Below are positions 24,061-32,588 of a stretch of 64,000 nucleotides of DNA, piece by piece (the stretch's first letter is position 1; each line of letters begins with the position of its first letter). The position numbers and the translations under genes are program-made. This stretch comes from Bacillus infantis (GTDB lineage: Bacteria; Bacillota; Bacilli; Bacillales; Cytobacillaceae): positions 62,001 through 126,000 of the forward strand of contig NZ_JAIVAP010000013.1 of NCBI RefSeq assembly GCF_020171945.1, in the 5' to 3' direction. Under the pieces are notes generated by a model. The model saw only the letters and a list, made by a program, of their open reading frames with translations, made no database searches and was not told where the DNA came from.

Positions 24061-24168
24061 ATGTCGGACATTATCATGGTCAGCCTTTTCATCATCCTGC
24101 CGGCTTTAATGCTCGGACTTGGCAGCTGGTCCGCTGAAGCCGTAGAGCAAGGAAGTGAAAACGAATAA
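24061..24168 (+). CDS. Small membrane protein in the kdp operon
   Basis: 35 codons: MSDIIMVSLFIILPALMLGL then GSWSAEAVEQGSENE, one membrane span and an acidic tail. It has AGGAGGT upstream, and its TAA overlaps the ATG of kdpF by one base, so translation is coupled. Not recognised; possibly an extra small subunit of the Kdp complex. Confidence 0.65.
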   Translation: MSDIIMVSLFIILPALMLGLGSWSAEAVEQGSENE

Positions 24169-24245
24169 TGGTTCTGCTGCTTGGCATTACGGCGTTTACT
24201 ACATTGTACTTATTCTATGTATTACTTAATCCGGAGAAATTTTAA
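24168..24245 (+). CDS. kdpF: Potassium-transporting ATPase subunit KdpF
   Basis: 25-residue single-span peptide, MVLLLGITAFTTLYLFYVLL followed by NPEKF; the LL(I)NPE(K/R)F ending is the KdpF mark. KdpF stabilises the KdpABC complex in the membrane. It overlaps the preceding small gene by 1 bp and is followed by kdpA after 20 nt. Confidence 0.85.
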   Translation: MVLLLGITAFTTLYLFYVLLNPEKF

Positions 24246-24265
24246 CTACTTGGGGGTAAAAAAAG

Positions 24266-25939
24266 GTGATTACGACGATTCTTTCAATCATTGTCACTAT
24301 GGCGGCGGTGATTCTGATAGCAAAGCCTGCCGGCATCTATCTGGCAAAGGCTTTTGATTATAGCCAAACAGGGCTGGATAAAGTGTTCGGCCCTATCGAA
24401 AACATTCTCTTTAAAATCAGTGGTATCAAAAAGATAAACCAAACATGGAAGCAGTATGCCATGACGCTTGTTTTAGCCAATGGATTTATGATTCTCCTAG
24501 TCTATATGGTTTTCCGGCTGCAGGGCATCCTGCCTTTGAATCCAAGCGGGAATCCTGGCATGGATCCAACCTTGGCCTTTAACACAGCCATCAGCTTTAT
24601 GACCAACACCAATCTGCAGCATTACAGCGGTGAGTCGGGCCTTTCCTATCTCGGGCAGATGATTGGAATTCTGTTTATGATGTTTGCGGCGCCGGGAACG
24701 GCTTTGGCAGCTGCCATCGCATTTGTCAGGGCGCTGTCTGGAAAAGAAATTGGAAACTTCCTTGTTGATTTATTCAGAGCGATTACGCGTGTTTTGATGC
24801 CAATCGCCATTGTGTCAGGATTAATTCTGGTCGCATTGGGGGTTCCGCAGACATTGGAGCCTACTGTAACAGTCAATACTATCGAGGGGACTGCCCAGGA
24901 GATCGCGCGCGGACCTGTCGGGACATTTTTATCCATCAAAGAACTTGGCAATAATGGCGGCGGTTTTTTTGGAGTCAATTCAGCTCATCCGTTTGAAAAT
25001 CCGAATGCTATCAGCAACATCATTCAAATATTGCTGATGTTCCTATTGCCGACTGCTTTGCCGTTTGCATATGGAAAAATGCTCGGAAATGCCAAACAGG
25101 GACGTGTCTTATTTGTATCGATGCTGATGGTCTTCACTGTATTCCTTGGCACGGCACTGTTCTATGAATATCAGGGCAATCCTGCATTGAATGCACTGGG
25201 AATTAATACAGATCAAGGCAGCATGGAAGGGAAGGAAGTCCGGTTCGGCACAGGCCAATCCATCTTCTATGCGCTTGTCACAACAGCCTCTGAAACAGGT
25301 GCCGTCAACACGATGCATGATACGCTGACACCTATAGGCGGAATGCTGGCCCTTTCCAACATGCTCTTAAATACAGTATTCGGCGGGGTTGGAGCAGGAT
25401 TCATCAATGTAATCATGTATGCCATGATTGCCGTATTCCTTTCAGGGCTGATGGTGGGCCGTACACCTGAATTCCTGGGCAAGAAAATAGAAGGGCGGGA
25501 AATGAAGCTCATCGCCTTAACAATGCTTATGCATCCTCTTTTGATACTGGGTGCATCTGCAATTGCCTTGTATACGCCGCTTGGTGCCGGAGCCATTTCA
25601 AACAGCGGCTTCCATGGAATCTCACAGGTAGTGTATGAATATACCTCTTCCGCTGCCAATAACGGATCCGGTTTTGAAGGGCTTGGGGATGCAACACCAT
25701 TTTGGAATATTTCAACAGGCATCGTCATGTATGCAGGAAGATTCTTTGGGCTTGTCACCATGCTGGCTGTCGCTGGTTCACTATCATCGAAGAAGGTTGT
25801 TCCCGAGACAATCGGGACATTCCGCACAGATACCCCTCTTTTCGGAGTGATTCTGGTCGGTACTTTCTTTATTGTAGGTGCACTGACATTCTTCCCGGCA
25901 CTTGTATTGGGGCCAGTCGCAGAATATCTGACATTGTAG
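24266..25939 (+). CDS. kdpA: Potassium-transporting ATPase K+-binding subunit KdpA
   Basis: 557-residue membrane subunit holding the selectivity filter that captures potassium at micromolar levels. It shows the four-repeat channel pattern with filter-like glycine segments: FMTNTNLQHYSGE, GNNGGGFFGVNSAHPFENP, TASETGAVNTMHDTLTP and TSSAANNGSGFEGL. GTG 24266 follows GGGGGTAAAAAAAG. The kdpB gene starts 16 nt downstream. Confidence 0.95.
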   Translation: MITTILSIIVTMAAVILIAKPAGIYLAKAFDYSQTGLDKVFGPIENILFKISGIKKINQTWKQYAMTLVLANGFMILLVYMVFRLQGILPLNPSGNPGMDPTLAFNTAISFMTNTNLQHYSGESGLSYLGQMIGILFMMFAAPGTALAAAIAFVRALSGKEIGNFLVDLFRAITRVLMPIAIVSGLILVALGVPQTLEPTVTVNTIEGTAQEIARGPVGTFLSIKELGNNGGGFFGVNSAHPFENPNAISNIIQILLMFLLPTALPFAYGKMLGNAKQGRVLFVSMLMVFTVFLGTALFYEYQGNPALNALGINTDQGSMEGKEVRFGTGQSIFYALVTTASETGAVNTMHDTLTPIGGMLALSNMLLNTVFGGVGAGFINVIMYAMIAVFLSGLMVGRTPEFLGKKIEGREMKLIALTMLMHPLLILGASAIALYTPLGAGAISNSGFHGISQVVYEYTSSAANNGSGFEGLGDATPFWNISTGIVMYAGRFFGLVTMLAVAGSLSSKKVVPETIGTFRTDTPLFGVILVGTFFIVGALTFFPALVLGPVAEYLTL

Positions 25940-25955
25940 GTGGGAGTGAATAATC

Positions 25956-28097
25956 ATGGCTAATCATGTGTTAAAAGAAGCAAATCAAGCTGCAGGGCTG
26001 CATGGCAAAGAGGACAAAAAATCTTTTCAGCCCCATGTTCCCCAGCAGCCTAACCATAAAGACAATAAGGATGAAAATAAAATGATGGATAAAGCGATGG
26101 TGGTTCAGGCGCTTAAGGATTCTTTTACGAAGCTTGACCCGAGAAAAATGGTGAAGAATCCGATTATGTTCGTGGTGGAGATCGGTTTCATCATTACACT
26201 GATCTTATGCTTTGCGCCTGATGCCTTTGGCAGAAGCGAGGTTGAACCGTGGTTCAATATCACCGTGGCCCTGATCCTGCTGTTTACTGTGTTATTTGCG
26301 AATTTTGCTGAAGCACTGGCAGAAGGACGCGGAAAAGCGCAGGCTGATTCTTTGAAAAAATCGAAACAGGAAATTACAGCAAACCTTTTGCAAGCCAATG
26401 GAAAAACAGTAAAAACGGCTTCAACATCTCTCAAGAAAGGCGACATAGTCGTGGTTTCACAGGGTGAAATGATTCCCGGTGACGGTGAGGTCATCGAAGG
26501 CCTGGCGTCTGTGGATGAATCAGCCATCACTGGTGAATCGGCTCCTGTCATCAAGGAAGCTGGCGGTGATTTCAATTCTGTTACGGGCGGAACAAGGGTG
26601 GTCAGTGACCAGATTATAGTGAAAATCACCAGCAATCCTGGCGAGTCTTTCTTAGATCGGATGATTTCATTAGTAGAAGGAGCAGAACGCCAGAAAACGC
26701 CTAACGAAATTGCTTTGAACACTGTGCTCACAAGCTTGACGTTAATTTTCATGATCGTGGTTGTCACACTTCCATTTTTCACGAATTACCTTGGGTTCTC
26801 GCTTGCAATACCTGTACTGATTTCACTGCTTGTCTGCCTGATCCCGACGACGATCGGGGGACTGCTGTCGGCAATCGGCATTGCGGGGATGGACCGTGTT
26901 ACCCAGTTCAATGTTCTTGCCATGTCAGGGAAAGCAGTAGAAGCTGCAGGGGACATCAATACGATTATTCTGGATAAGACAGGTACGATTACATTTGGGA
27001 ACCGGATGGCGAGCAATTTCATCCCAGTGGGAGATGCTTCTTTAGAAGAGCTCCACTACTGGACAGGGATCAGCTCCCTGAATGATGAAACACCTGAAGG
27101 GCGCTCCACCATAGAATTGCTGAAGGAAAAAGGCAGCAGGCTCGATGGTTCGGTGGCTGCAGGAGGCCAGGTCATTGAGTTCAGGGCAGAGACCAGAATG
27201 AGCGGGATCGATCTGAAGGATGGCCGCCAGGTGAGGAAAGGGGCAGTCGATTCAGTCAAAAGCTGGATAAGGGCCCAGGGAGGAAAGATTCCGGCTGATC
27301 TGGATGAAGAAGCAAAGGAAATTGCCCGTGAAGGCGGTACACCTTTGGCCGTTGCGATGGAAGGAAAAATCTTGGGCCTGATTTATCTGAAGGACACAGT
27401 GAAGCCTGGAATGAAAGAACGCTTTGACCAGCTACGGAAAATGGGCATTAAAACAATCATGGCAACTGGCGATAATCCTCTGACCGCTGCCACCATAGCG
27501 AAGGAAGCGGGTGTGGATGAGTTCATCGCTGAGTGTAAACCGGAAGATAAGATTGAAGTGATCAAGTATGAGCAATCCCAAGGGAAGCTAGTGGCCATGA
27601 CAGGCGACGGCACCAATGATGCACCTGCGCTGGCCCAGGCAGATGTGGGCCTTGCGATGAACAGCGGTACAACAGCAGCCAAAGAAGCCGCCAATATGGT
27701 GGATCTCGATTCCAATCCAACTAAGATCATTGAAGTGGTTTCCATAGGAAAGCAATTGCTTATGACCCGCGGAGCACTGACGACGTTCAGTATCGCCAAT
27801 GATATCGCGAAATATTTTGCCATCATCCCGGCCATGTTCATGCTGGCCATTCCGGAGATGTCTGCTTTGAACATCATGGGGCTGTCAACGCCATTGTCTG
27901 CCATCCTTTCGGCCTTGATCTTCAATGCAGTCATCATTCCATTGTTGATTCCGCTTGCCATGAAAGGGGTCGCATACAAACCGATGAGCTCCAACAGCTT
28001 ATTGAAACGAAACTTAACCATATATGGACTGGGCGGTGTCCTTGTACCGTTCATCGGAATCAAGCTAATAGATATGCTCGTCTCAATTTTTATCTAA
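25956..28097 (+). CDS. kdpB: Potassium-transporting ATPase ATP-binding subunit KdpB
   Basis: 713-residue P-type ATPase. Seen: actuator motif [11 protein letters not shown], phosphorylation motif [15 protein letters not shown]-binding region with KGAVDSV, hinge [13 protein letters not shown] and seven membrane segments. The first ~40 residues are a polar His/Asn/Lys-rich extension before the conserved [18 protein letters not shown]; Bacillus KdpB proteins usually carry such an extension. ATG 25956 follows GGTGGGAGTGAA. Confidence 0.95.
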   Translation: MANHVLKEANQAAGLHGKEDKKSFQPHVPQQPNHKDNKDENKMMDKAMVVQALKDSFTKLDPRKMVKNPIMFVVEIGFIITLILCFAPDAFGRSEVEPWFNITVALILLFTVLFANFAEALAEGRGKAQADSLKKSKQEITANLLQANGKTVKTASTSLKKGDIVVVSQGEMIPGDGEVIEGLASVDESAITGESAPVIKEAGGDFNSVTGGTRVVSDQIIVKITSNPGESFLDRMISLVEGAERQKTPNEIALNTVLTSLTLIFMIVVVTLPFFTNYLGFSLAIPVLISLLVCLIPTTIGGLLSAIGIAGMDRVTQFNVLAMSGKAVEAAGDINTIILDKTGTITFGNRMASNFIPVGDASLEELHYWTGISSLNDETPEGRSTIELLKEKGSRLDGSVAAGGQVIEFRAETRMSGIDLKDGRQVRKGAVDSVKSWIRAQGGKIPADLDEEAKEIAREGGTPLAVAMEGKILGLIYLKDTVKPGMKERFDQLRKMGIKTIMATGDNPLTAATIAKEAGVDEFIAECKPEDKIEVIKYEQSQGKLVAMTGDGTNDAPALAQADVGLAMNSGTTAAKEAANMVDLDSNPTKIIEVVSIGKQLLMTRGALTTFSIANDIAKYFAIIPAMFMLAIPEMSALNIMGLSTPLSAILSALIFNAVIIPLLIPLAMKGVAYKPMSSNSLLKRNLTIYGLGGVLVPFIGIKLIDMLVSIFI

Positions 28098-28124
28098 CTC
28101 ATAAATGAAAGAAGGAAGTTACTT

Positions 28125-28706
28125 ATGGAAAAAAAACAAAAGCTTATTGGTCCAATCATCAGGTCCAGCTTTACCATCATGATCCTCGCCGGCCTGATAT
28201 ATCCTATTGCGACAACTGGAATTGCACAGGCCATCATGCCGGATCAAGCAGAAGGAAGCTTGATTTATAACGAACAGAATGAAGTGGTTGGATCTGAATT
28301 GATTGGACAAAATTTTACAAATCCGAAATACTTCCATGGAAGGGTTTCAGCTATTGAATATAACGGGGCAGGATCCGGTTCCAATAACTATGCCCCTTCC
28401 AATGGAGATCTGCTCCAGCGGGTGGAAGAGTCAATAGATTCCTGGAAAACAGCTAATCCTGATACGCCAATCAGTGAGGTGCCGGTCGATCTGGTTACTG
28501 ACTCAGGTTCAGGGCTGGATCCCCATATCTCAGTAGAGGGAGCGCTGGCCCAGGTTAACAGAATCATGGATGAAACGGGGCTATCGGAAGACCAATTAAC
28601 AAAGCTGATCCAAGAAAACACCCAAGGCAAAGAGCTGGGCATGTTTGGTGAAGAACGTGTTAATGTTCTGATGCTTAATCTTGGCTTGGATAAAATATTG
28701 CAGTAG
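28125..28706 (+). CDS. kdpC: Potassium-transporting ATPase subunit KdpC
   Basis: 193 residues with one N-terminal membrane segment ([20 protein letters not shown]) and an extracytoplasmic domain with [32 protein letters not shown] and the C-terminal LNLGLDKIL. KdpC assists potassium binding and ATP affinity. ATG 28125 follows AGAAGGAAGT. Confidence 0.93.
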   Translation: MEKKQKLIGPIIRSSFTIMILAGLIYPIATTGIAQAIMPDQAEGSLIYNEQNEVVGSELIGQNFTNPKYFHGRVSAIEYNGAGSGSNNYAPSNGDLLQRVEESIDSWKTANPDTPISEVPVDLVTDSGSGLDPHISVEGALAQVNRIMDETGLSEDQLTKLIQENTQGKELGMFGEERVNVLMLNLGLDKILQ

Positions 28707-28712
28707 TGAAAA

Positions 28713-28746
28713 AGCTCCCTAATCATATTGGTTAGGGTGCCTTTTG
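28713..28746 (+). terminator. Terminator-like hairpin between kdpC and kdpD
   Basis: GCTCCCTAA and TTAGGGTGC pair with one T-T mismatch, followed by CTTTTGC. It may lower kdpD expression relative to kdpFABC. Confidence 0.6.
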
Positions 28747-28777
28747 CGTATGCGGATCTTGAATCGAGGTGACGGGA

Positions 28778-29926
28778 ATGAAACAAAATCATCCTTATTT
28801 TAGAAGAAGAACACCTGAAGAGATTCTTCATGAAATCACTGAATCCAGCCGCGGAAAACTTAAATTATATGTAGGTGCAGCCCCTGGTGTCGGGAAATCG
28901 TATAAAATGCTGCAAGATGCTGCAGATTTGAAGAAAGAGGGAAAAGATGTGGTCATCGGCTTCATAGAGACCCATGGCCGTATAGAGACGGAGGAGCAAA
29001 TCAAAGACCTTGAACAGGTTCCTTTAAAAATCATTCCCTATAAAGGAAAGAAATTTTATGAACTGAATGTAGAGGCCATCATAGAACGGAAACCAGATCT
29101 TGTCATTATCGATGAGCTGGCCCATGCTAATATTCCGGGATCTGAAAATCCAAAAAGGTATATGGATGTTTCCCTGATCCTCGATGCCGGGATTGATGTT
29201 TTTTCTGCCGTGAATATTCAGCATCTCGAGAGCGTCAATGATATCGTCCAGCAAATTACAGGGGTTAAGGTAAGAGAGCGGGTCCCGGACACCTTTGTGC
29301 AAAAGGCCCATGAAATTCAGCTGATTGATATCCCGCCGGAAACATTGCGGAAGAGACTCTCGGACGGAAAGATTTATGCACCAGAGAAAATCGAACAAAG
29401 CCTGTCCCATTTCTTTACGATTAATAATCTATCAGCCCTGCGTGAATTGTCTCTAAGGGAGATTGCCAACGATGTTGATGAAAGGATCGAGCAGATCAGC
29501 GGCAGCCTCGAAAACGGCCCTATCGGTGTGAACGAGAAAATACTTGTCTGCGTCCAATACGGCCCCACTGCCGAAAAATTAATAAGGCGGGGCTGGCGGA
29601 TGGCCCATAGGATGAAAGCTGATTTATATATCTTAAATGTTACCGCAGAAAAAATCACAGACGCCAGTCCGGTCAATGAGCAGAAAATAAAAGAATGGCA
29701 TATGCTCGCAGAACAGTTTAATGCCAAAATCATACTAGAAGAGAGACGCAGCAGAAAACCGGCAGCTGTCATCATTGAAGTAGCGAAAAAACTGAATGTC
29801 ACTCAAATTTTATTAGGTCAGTCTGCCAGAACCAGATGGGAAGAAATCAAAAAAGGATCCATAGTCAACATGATCATGAGAGAAACATCCAACATAGACA
29901 TCCATATCGTGGCGGATGGAAGATAG
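28778..29926 (+). CDS. kdpD: Short KdpD (sensor and USP domains without histidine kinase)
   Basis: 382 residues. About 25-235 is the KdpD N-terminal domain with Walker A GAAPGVGKS and DLVIIDELAHANIPGS; about 250-375 is the universal-stress-protein domain (ILVCVQYGPTAEKLI, ILLGQSARTRW). The four-helix membrane part and the kinase domain are missing and no kdpE follows, so this is a stand-alone regulator. In S. aureus KdpD the USP domain binds c-di-AMP; the exact S. aureus binding motif is not evident here. ATG 28778 follows GAGGTGACGGGA. Its stop overlaps repeat copy i. Confidence 0.88.
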   Translation: MKQNHPYFRRRTPEEILHEITESSRGKLKLYVGAAPGVGKSYKMLQDAADLKKEGKDVVIGFIETHGRIETEEQIKDLEQVPLKIIPYKGKKFYELNVEAIIERKPDLVIIDELAHANIPGSENPKRYMDVSLILDAGIDVFSAVNIQHLESVNDIVQQITGVKVRERVPDTFVQKAHEIQLIDIPPETLRKRLSDGKIYAPEKIEQSLSHFFTINNLSALRELSLREIANDVDERIEQISGSLENGPIGVNEKILVCVQYGPTAEKLIRRGWRMAHRMKADLYILNVTAEKITDASPVNEQKIKEWHMLAEQFNAKIILEERRSRKPAAVIIEVAKKLNVTQILLGQSARTRWEEIKKGSIVNMIMRETSNIDIHIVADGR

Positions 29927-30569
29927 GGCCGGGGGGACAGACCCCTTGGCTCTTCTCTTTGTTCCTGCCCATTATGCTGGAGTTTTCACAGGCCTGTTCG
30001 GCCAGAATTATTGGTATAAAATCCTTCAGCATCAAAATGAAGTTAATCCATATAGCATCGTTGAATACTTTATTTCTGATATTACCGTCCAGCAGAATAT
30101 TTTAGAAATGACACGCAGGCAGGAGGCCAGACAGATTAAAGAACTTGAAGATCTGGTTGAGGACAAAACAAGAACACTGCAGGAGCTCATTATGGAGCTT
30201 TCATCTCCTCTTATTCCGGTGCTCGAAAGCATTTCTGTGGTTCCGCTGATCGGAACATATGATGAACAGCGGGGGGAAACCCTCCTGCAGAATACACTGG
30301 CTAAATTGCCTGCCCATAAAACAAGATATCTGCTTATTGATTTGAAAGGCCTTCAGGACAATGTAAACACTTACACTGCAAATTTAATTGAGAAGCTTGG
30401 TGCCGCTTCCAGATTACTGGGAACTGAAGTTATTCTGGTTGGCATATCTGCAGAATTAGCCGCAAAAATATCCCACAGCCTCATAAACCTGAGGAAATTC
30501 GAATGCCTGCAATCACTTCAGCATGGCATTTACTATGCATTGGGCAAGAGTGGGAAAAGGATTGTTTGA
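29916..30569 (+). pseudogene. Truncated duplicate of the RsbR-like STAS gene
   Basis: From 29956 to the stop (614 bp) this copies 19865-20478 base for base in length, with about ten amino-acid changes in 204 residues. The N-terminal sensor part is missing except its last ~30 residues, while coiled coil and STAS domain are complete. The frame stays open through the repeat to an ATG at 29916 inside kdpD, which lacks a ribosome binding site, so expression would need coupling to kdpD. One change turns LLDLTGLQ into LIDLKGLQ. It is either a decaying copy or a sensor-less STAS protein. Confidence 0.75.
29926..29952. repeat. Repeat, single module, copy i
   Basis: GGGCCGGGGGGACAGACCCC + TTGGCTC; its first base is the last base of the kdpD stop. 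Four nucleotides after it the duplicated STAS segment begins. Confidence 0.8.
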
Positions 30570-30633
30570 GAGCCAAGGGCACAGGTCCCTTGGCTCTTTT
30601 TGAGTTTGGGCCACGCGACCCGTCCAGGTGGCC
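30570..30633. repeat. Double-hairpin repeat, copy j
   Basis: Follows the duplicated STAS stop as copy h follows the original; the module 1 and spacer GAGTTTG are shared with copy h, so the repeat was part of the duplicated segment. Module 2 is degenerate (GGGCCACGCGACCCGTCC). Confidence 0.8.
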
Positions 30634-30685
30634 GTATTGATCAAAGCAGTATTGTTTAAAAAATAGATTTATGTTAAAATTTTAC

Positions 30686-30691
30686 TATAAT
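30686..30691 (+). promoter_or_regulatory. -10 element before the leader peptide
   Basis: TATAAT at 30686-30691 lies 17 nt before the leader-peptide start; no good -35 box is evident. Confidence 0.4.
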
Positions 30692-30707
30692 TAACAGGAG
30701 GGAGTGA

Positions 30708-30785
30708 GTGAAAACGATGAAGAGAAATTCAATGGTTATCACCTTGATGGACAATTATGCTTTCACTTACTCAGACGGTCAATAG
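30708..30785 (+). CDS. Leader peptide upstream of the RsgA paralogue
   Basis: A 25-codon frame (MKTMKRNSMVITLMDNYAFT then YSDGQ) with a strong AGGAGGGAGTG signal 5 nt before GTG 30708. It is followed 46 nt later by an intrinsic terminator and then the GTPase gene. This order (promoter, short peptide, terminator, gene) is that of translation-sensing attenuators used by ribosome-targeting resistance genes. An AATAGTAG octamer occurs both at the peptide stop (30781) and just before the terminator (30824). Not conserved-family proven. Confidence 0.65.
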   Translation: MKTMKRNSMVITLMDNYAFTYSDGQ

Positions 30786-30831
30786 TAGGATATTTATAAT
30801 ACCTTTTTAGTCGTGAGTTTAAGAATAGTAG

Positions 30832-30864
30832 AGCCACAGGGTTATTTTGACCTGTGGCTTTTTG
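30832..30864 (+). terminator. Leader terminator upstream of the RsgA paralogue
   Basis: AGCCACAGG and CCTGTGGCT form a perfect 9-bp stem with a 10-nt loop followed by TTTTTGT, 74 nt before the GTPase start. Confidence 0.85.
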
Positions 30865-30937
30865 TATGAATTAGGTGGTCAGTTAGAATTTTTCTTCCAG
30901 CTTAATGAACAAATAATAAATTAATTGGGGGAAAAGT

Positions 30938-32020
30938 ATGCTATTAGCAAAACTAGGATGGAATTCATTTTTTGAGGACAATTTCAGGGTCTTTGGAGAA
31001 AGAGGATTGGTACAAGGCAGGGTAGTTAAAAGGTCCAATGACAGCTATATCATTAATGATGGGATGAATAATCTTCTTGCCAGACTTACGGGGAGATTTT
31101 TGTATCAAATTAAAGCTCCAAAGGATTTTCCGGCTATAGGGGATTGGGTGGCTTTTGAGGTGAAAGATAACAGCAGTATTGGATACATTCATGCTGTTTT
31201 GCCAAGGAAAAGCTGCTTTTCACGAAAGCTGGCCATTTCCGGTGGAAGAAAAATGAAACAGGGGATTATTGATGGCGGTTCTACAGAAGAACAAGTTATT
31301 GCGTCAAATATAGATACTATCTTTATTGTATGCGGACTGGATAGTGATTTCGATCTTCGAAGAATAGAAAGATACCTTACCTTGGCATATAATAGCGGCG
31401 CCAGCCCGGTGATTCTCTTAAATAAAATGGATGTCTGCACCCGGTTAGAGGAAGTAATGGAAGAGGTAAATAAAGTCGCCCTCGGAGTATCAGTCTTCCC
31501 GATAAGTGCTGAAAAAGAGATGAATATGGCTAGTTTATCTCCTTTTTTAAAAAATGGTCAATCTATTGCTTTTCTTGGTTCTTCTGGTGTAGGCAAATCA
31601 ACCATAACCAACCTGCTGCTAGGTCAAGAGAAACAAAAAAAACAGGAAATAAGCAAGTCGACTGGTAAAGGGAAACATACGACAACGAGTGCTGAGTTAA
31701 TTAGTCACTCTTCCGGCTTTATGATCATTGATACTCCAGGCTTAAGAGAAGTCCAGCTTTGGGGTGAGGAAAACATTCTTGAAGAGAGTTTCAGTGATAT
31801 AACTAAACTTTTTGGTAATTGCAGATATTCAAATTGTAAGCATGTGACGGAACCAGATTGTGCTGTTAAACAGGCTATTGAGGATGGTACTATTGCTGAA
31901 AGTAGATATAAAAGCTACCAAAAGCAATCAGACGAGCTGCAAAGATTAAATTTAAAAATAAAAAACCTCGAAGTTCAGGTAAATAAAAGAAAAAAGAGAA
32001 ACCTGAGAGAGGGGTATTAA
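30938..32020 (+). CDS. RsgA-family ribosome small-subunit GTPase (paralogue)
   Basis: 360-residue circularly permuted GTPase. An N-terminal OB-fold (LVQGRVVKRSNDSYIIND) is followed by G4 NKMD, G1 GSSGVGKST, G3 DTPG and a C-terminal zinc-binding region CRYSNCKHVTEPDC. RsgA checks late 30S assembly. Genomes of this type usually carry the main rsgA in the cell-cycle/stk region, so this leader-controlled copy is probably an accessory paralogue, perhaps protecting ribosomes under drug stress (inference). ATG 30938 follows GGGGGAAAAGT. Confidence 0.88.
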   Translation: MLLAKLGWNSFFEDNFRVFGERGLVQGRVVKRSNDSYIINDGMNNLLARLTGRFLYQIKAPKDFPAIGDWVAFEVKDNSSIGYIHAVLPRKSCFSRKLAISGGRKMKQGIIDGGSTEEQVIASNIDTIFIVCGLDSDFDLRRIERYLTLAYNSGASPVILLNKMDVCTRLEEVMEEVNKVALGVSVFPISAEKEMNMASLSPFLKNGQSIAFLGSSGVGKSTITNLLLGQEKQKKQEISKSTGKGKHTTTSAELISHSSGFMIIDTPGLREVQLWGEENILEESFSDITKLFGNCRYSNCKHVTEPDCAVKQAIEDGTIAESRYKSYQKQSDELQRLNLKIKNLEVQVNKRKKRNLREGY

Positions 32021-32023
32021 AAA

Positions 32024-32089
32024 GAGCCAGGGGGCCAGGTCCCTTGGCTCACTTTTTAAGGCAGGGCCAAAAGATCTGTCCCTGTGGCC
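32024..32089. repeat. Double-hairpin repeat, copy k
   Basis: Fills the gap between the convergent GTPase and arr genes, beginning 3 nt after one stop and touching the other. Confidence 0.85.
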
Positions 32090-32512
32090 TTAATCGTATA
32101 TAACAGCTTTTCCTTGTTCACGCAGCTTTTTTAAAGATGCAAGCATATGATTGATTTCTTCATCGGAATGTCTTTCCCATGAGCTTAGTTCTGCTATTAT
32201 TTTCAAAGGGAACTTAGACCTGTAAGAACGAGTGGGGTTGCCGGGAAATCTTTTGTCGGTTAAGTTCGGATCATTCTCAAACTCTCCCAATGGTTCTACA
32301 ATATAAATTCTTTCTTTTGAAGAAGATGCTGCTAGTTCAGCACCCCATTTGGCAGCATCCAATGTTGCGGTAAAGTAAATATAGTTGGATTTTTTATCCT
32401 GGTAATTTGAGATATGCCGGGGCTCTAATAGATCCCCAATATTTAATGCTGCTTTCGTGCCATGAAAAAAAGGACCATTATCCAAGACAGCTTTTTTGTC
32501 ATCCATGCGCAT
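32090..32512 (-). CDS. arr: NAD+-dependent rifampin ADP-ribosyltransferase
   Basis: 140-residue enzyme that ADP-ribosylates rifamycins and inactivates them. The Arr fold is clear: FFHGTKAALNIGDLLEP, HISNYQ, NYIYFTATLDAAKWGAELAA, IYIVEPLGEFENDPNLTDK and RFPGNPTRSYRSKFPLKII. These match the conserved His, Tyr and Asp that make up the NAD site. ATG 32512 follows AGAGGTGTATGCGC. It is downstream of the SGNH gene on the same strand, separated by repeat copy l. Confidence 0.9.
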   Translation of the reverse strand: MRMDDKKAVLDNGPFFHGTKAALNIGDLLEPRHISNYQDKKSNYIYFTATLDAAKWGAELAASSSKERIYIVEPLGEFENDPNLTDKRFPGNPTRSYRSKFPLKIIAELSSWERHSDEEINHMLASLKKLREQGKAVIYD

Positions 32513-32560
32513 ACACCTCTTATATTTTTGATTTATGATAACAGTATATTACTGGAATAG

Positions 32561-32588
32561 GAGCCAAGGGGTCTGTCCCCCCGGCTCA
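32561..32588. repeat. Repeat, single module, copy l
   Basis: GAGCCAAGGGGTCTGTCCCC + CCGGCTCATT. Read on the minus strand its TGAGCC supplies the stop of the SGNH hydrolase gene. Confidence 0.8.
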
